Shown here piece by piece: positions 7,964-9,665 of a DNA stretch of 9,665 nt. The stretch covers positions 1 through 9,665 of the forward strand of contig SLMR01000173.1 of assembly GCA_007133445.1 (NCBI GenBank). Reading direction: 5' to 3'. The notes beneath the pieces are model-generated. The model had not been told where the DNA came from, searched no databases, and worked only from the letters and a program-made list of their open reading frames with translations. This DNA comes from Aquisalimonas sp. GTDB taxonomy: Bacteria > Pseudomonadota > Gammaproteobacteria > Nitrococcales > Aquisalimonadaceae. Positions within the stretch are counted from its first letter, which is position 1. Every line of letters starts with the position of its first letter. The translations under genes and the position numbers were made by a program.

Positions 7964-8875
7964 TCAGCGTGGGACCACCCCGGCGGCGCTGCCAAGGTGT
8001 TTCTGGCCGTAGAAGATCAGCGCAGTGGCGGCGCCGAACATGAGCAGGCCGTAGATGGCCGAGGGCATCAGCATCGTGTCGCCGTCCAGGCCGTGGACCC
8101 CGTGCAGGAGTGTGCCGGCGACGGCCATGCCCAGCGGGGTGTTCTGGAGCCCCACCTCGATCCCGACGGTCAGTCCCTGGCGTAGCTTCAGGGCGAGCAG
8201 CCAGGCCAGGCCCAGGCCAATGGCGGTCATGGTGAGATTGAGTGCCAGTGTCACGCCGCCGACCATCGGCAGGATGGTGAGCAGGTCCTCGCGCTCGGCC
8301 CACAGGATGATCAGCACAATGAACAGGAACGCCAGTGCGGCGAAACGATCATAGAGGGGCCCGATGCGCATGGAGAACCGCGGCGCCACTTTGCGGATCA
8401 GCATGCCCAGGGAGATTGGGACGAGAGTGTAGACGAAGACACCGAACATCACGTGCAGCACGGGCGTGGGCACATCGTCCGGTGTCGTGCCGACGAAGTA
8501 GTTGATGGCGAGGGAGATCAGGACCGGGATGGTGAACACCACGATGCAGCTGTTCACGGCCGTCAGGGTGATGGACAGCGGCTTGTCGCCGCGCGCCAGG
8601 TGGGACACCAGGTTGGAGGTTGTCCCGCCGGGGCAGGCGGCGAGGATGATCAGGCCGACCGCCAGCTCCGGCGGCAGATTCCAGAGGATCGCCAGCAGGA
8701 ACCCCACCAGCGGCAGCAGGACGACCTGACCCAGCAGGCCGGCCACCACCGCCCGGGGGTAGTCCTTCAAGCGGATAAAGTCCCGTACCCTGAGCGTCAT
8801 GCCCATGCCGAACATGATGAAGATCAGTGTCAGCGGCAGGATGATGTCGACGAGGACGTTGACGTCGTTCTCCAT
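7964..8875 (-). CDS. Bile acid:sodium symporter (BASS/SBF) family transporter
   Basis: 303 residues, with 8 to 10 hydrophobic segments across almost the whole length, the usual size for bacterial SBF proteins. The inner-membrane protein is expected to import an organic anion with sodium; bacterial substrates are rarely bile acids and this one is unknown. Family marks are clear: ACPGGTTSNLVSHLARGD (80-97) and EVGLQNTPLGMA (240-251). Compared with the Neisseria ASBT structure, Ser87 and Asn88, Thr105, and Glu240 and Gln244 fall at the spacing of the sodium ligands, so sodium coupling should be kept. One expected Ser next to Thr105 is Ala106. The start is ATG at 8873-8875, with GGAGAGG five bases upstream on the minus strand. 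A promoter with a dyad lies about 65 bases upstream. Arsenite or sulfur-compound transport by related families cannot be excluded, but the motifs favour SBF. Confidence 0.93.
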   Translation of the reverse strand: MENDVNVLVDIILPLTLIFIMFGMGMTLRVRDFIRLKDYPRAVVAGLLGQVVLLPLVGFLLAILWNLPPELAVGLIILAACPGGTTSNLVSHLARGDKPLSITLTAVNSCIVVFTIPVLISLAINYFVGTTPDDVPTPVLHVMFGVFVYTLVPISLGMLIRKVAPRFSMRIGPLYDRFAALAFLFIVLIILWAEREDLLTILPMVGGVTLALNLTMTAIGLGLAWLLALKLRQGLTVGIEVGLQNTPLGMAVAGTLLHGVHGLDGDTMLMPSAIYGLLMFGAATALIFYGQKHLGSAAGVVPR

Positions 8876-8938
8876 GCAACCTCTCCGGAAGCCCGTTTGT
8901 TGTTCTGGCGGTGGGTGGTGTGGCGTTGCCGGAGAAAG

Positions 8939-8968
8939 ATACTAAACGGAAAAGTGTTTCCTGGTAAA
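8939..8968 (-). promoter_or_regulatory. Sigma-70-like promoter of the symporter gene
   Basis: Read on the minus strand, TTTACC (8963-8968) and TAGTAT (8939-8944) are separated by 18 bases, each matching the consensus at four of six positions. They sit in an AT-rich island that stands out from the GC-rich surroundings, 64 to 93 bases upstream of the symporter start. Confidence 0.55.
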
Positions 8969-8972
8969 ACAC
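8954..8972. promoter_or_regulatory. Candidate operator dyad overlapping the symporter -35 box
   Basis: GTGTTT (8954-8959) and AAACAC (8967-8972) are exact inverted half-sites separated by 7 bases, centred on the spacer and -35 box. This position fits repressor binding. No regulator gene is visible in the window, so the binding protein is unknown. Confidence 0.4.
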
Positions 8973-9066
8973 AAAATGGTTCGTGTCGGGGCGGGAAGGT
9001 TTGTTGAGGTGTGCTTGCCCGCCGCGCGCCCGCCGTGTCGCAGGCGCGCCGGATGGTGTTTCGTGT

Positions 9067-9094
9067 GTCCCGGCGCCGGTGCTGACGCCGGGAC
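9067..9094 (-). terminator. Stem-loop after the nitronate monooxygenase gene
   Basis: GTCCCGGCG (9067-9075) and CGCCGGGAC (9086-9094) pair perfectly over nine bases around a 10-base loop, starting eight bases after the monooxygenase stop codon on the minus strand. No T-run follows, but its place fits a terminator isolating this gene from the symporter promoter downstream. Confidence 0.5.
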
Positions 9095-9102
9095 CGGGGC
9101 TG

Positions 9103-9665
9103 TCAGCGCTGGTTCAGCGCCCGGCCGACCCAGGGGTTGTCGGTCACCCGGGCGCAGGCTGCGCGGTATTCATCCTGGAGCCGGGCGACCACTTCGGCCG
9201 TGGGCTGGATGTCCTGGATGCTGCCAACACCCTGGCCGGCGCCCCAGATGTCGCGCCAGGCCTTGGACTTGTTGCTGCCACCGGAGCCGAAGGCCATGCT
9301 GGAGGGATCACCTTCCGGCAGGGCGTTGGGATCCAGCCCGGCGTTGCTGACGCTGCCGGCCAGGTAGTTGCCGTGCACGCCGGTGAAGTAGCTGGTGTAG
9401 ACGATGTCCTTGGCCGAAGAGTCGACGATCATCTCCTTGTAGCGCTGATCGGCGTTGGCCTCGTGAGTTGCGATGAAGCGTGTGCCCATGTACGCGAGAT
9501 CTGCCCCCATGGCCTGGGCGGCGAGGACCTGATGGCCCTGACTGATGGCGCCGGAGAGAATGATCGGCCCGTCGTAGAAGCTGCGGATCTCGTTGACCAG
9601 GGCGAAGGGGCTCAGGGTGCCGGCATGGCCGCCCGCCCCGGTACAGACCAGGATCAGGCCGTCCA
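9103..9665 (-). CDS. Nitronate monooxygenase / 2-nitropropane dioxygenase family protein, N-terminus outside the window
   Basis: The open frame continues past the right edge; 187 residues plus a partial codon are visible, roughly the C-terminal half of a flavin-dependent TIM-barrel protein. The family oxidises alkyl nitronates with FMN and oxygen; some members are enoyl reductases, so the exact substrate is not certain. The visible part starts DGLILVCTGAGGHAGTLSPF, where the His (9625-9627) of the GGHAG motif is the expected catalytic base near the flavin. It continues with GPIILSGAISQGHQVLAAQA, then GADLAYMGTRFIATHEA, the phosphate-binding and late-barrel motifs of the family. The segment GVHGNYLAGSV and the tail to NPWVGRALNQR complete the protein, with TGA at 9103-9105. 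An internal ATG at 9510 is not the start, because conserved sequence continues upstream of it. It is probably separate from the symporter, given the stem-loop and promoter between them. Confidence 0.92.
   Translation of the reverse strand, partial: DGLILVCTGAGGHAGTLSPFALVNEIRSFYDGPIILSGAISQGHQVLAAQAMGADLAYMGTRFIATHEANADQRYKEMIVDSSAKDIVYTSYFTGVHGNYLAGSVSNAGLDPNALPEGDPSSMAFGSGGSNKSKAWRDIWGAGQGVGSIQDIQPTAEVVARLQDEYRAACARVTDNPWVGRALNQR

Noticed and set aside
9103..9510. Short 135-residue gene starting at the ATG at 9510
   Set aside because: The frame stays open to the window edge and encodes conserved nitronate monooxygenase sequence upstream, including GAGGHAG, so this ATG is internal.

Overview
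The window comes from a GC-rich bacterial chromosome. G or C fills most third codon positions, the protein set is Gram-negative (two predicted outer-membrane beta-barrels, signal peptides), and the overall look is that of a gammaproteobacterium, possibly halophilic or marine because several proteins are rich in Asp and Glu. That placement is an inference from style only. No tRNA, rRNA, CRISPR array, insertion sequence or phage gene was seen.

Layout from left to right. A membrane-anchored diguanylate cyclase lies on the minus strand and runs off the left edge (1-1125). A 277-base divergent intergenic region with two inverted repeats separates it from three plus-strand genes: a 470-residue conserved cytosolic protein of unknown function (1403-2815), a 272-residue secreted or outer-membrane beta-barrel-like protein with a Gly-Gln repeat (2928-3746) followed by a good intrinsic terminator, and a 669-residue helical protein whose C-terminal part carries a papain-like Gln/Cys/His/Asn arrangement (3953-5962). 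The last of these converges, 11 bases apart, with a minus-strand ATP-grasp ligase (5974-7200), and a perfect 14-bp inverted repeat sits on the junction. Farther right, still on the minus strand, are a PagL-like beta-barrel (7349-7900), a bile acid:sodium symporter family transporter (7964-8875) with a recognisable promoter and an overlapping dyad, and the C-terminal part of a nitronate monooxygenase that runs off the right edge (9103-9665).

How the genes work together. The intergenic gaps, hairpins and direction changes argue for mostly single-gene transcription units rather than one pathway operon. The transporter and the PagL-like gene are the only close same-strand pair (63 bases), and a stable hairpin lies between them. 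The best candidate for new biology is the 669-residue predicted cysteine hydrolase, next to an ATP-grasp ligase of unknown substrate. They are convergent, so a functional link is only speculation. The rest looks like ordinary chromosomal housekeeping and envelope genes.
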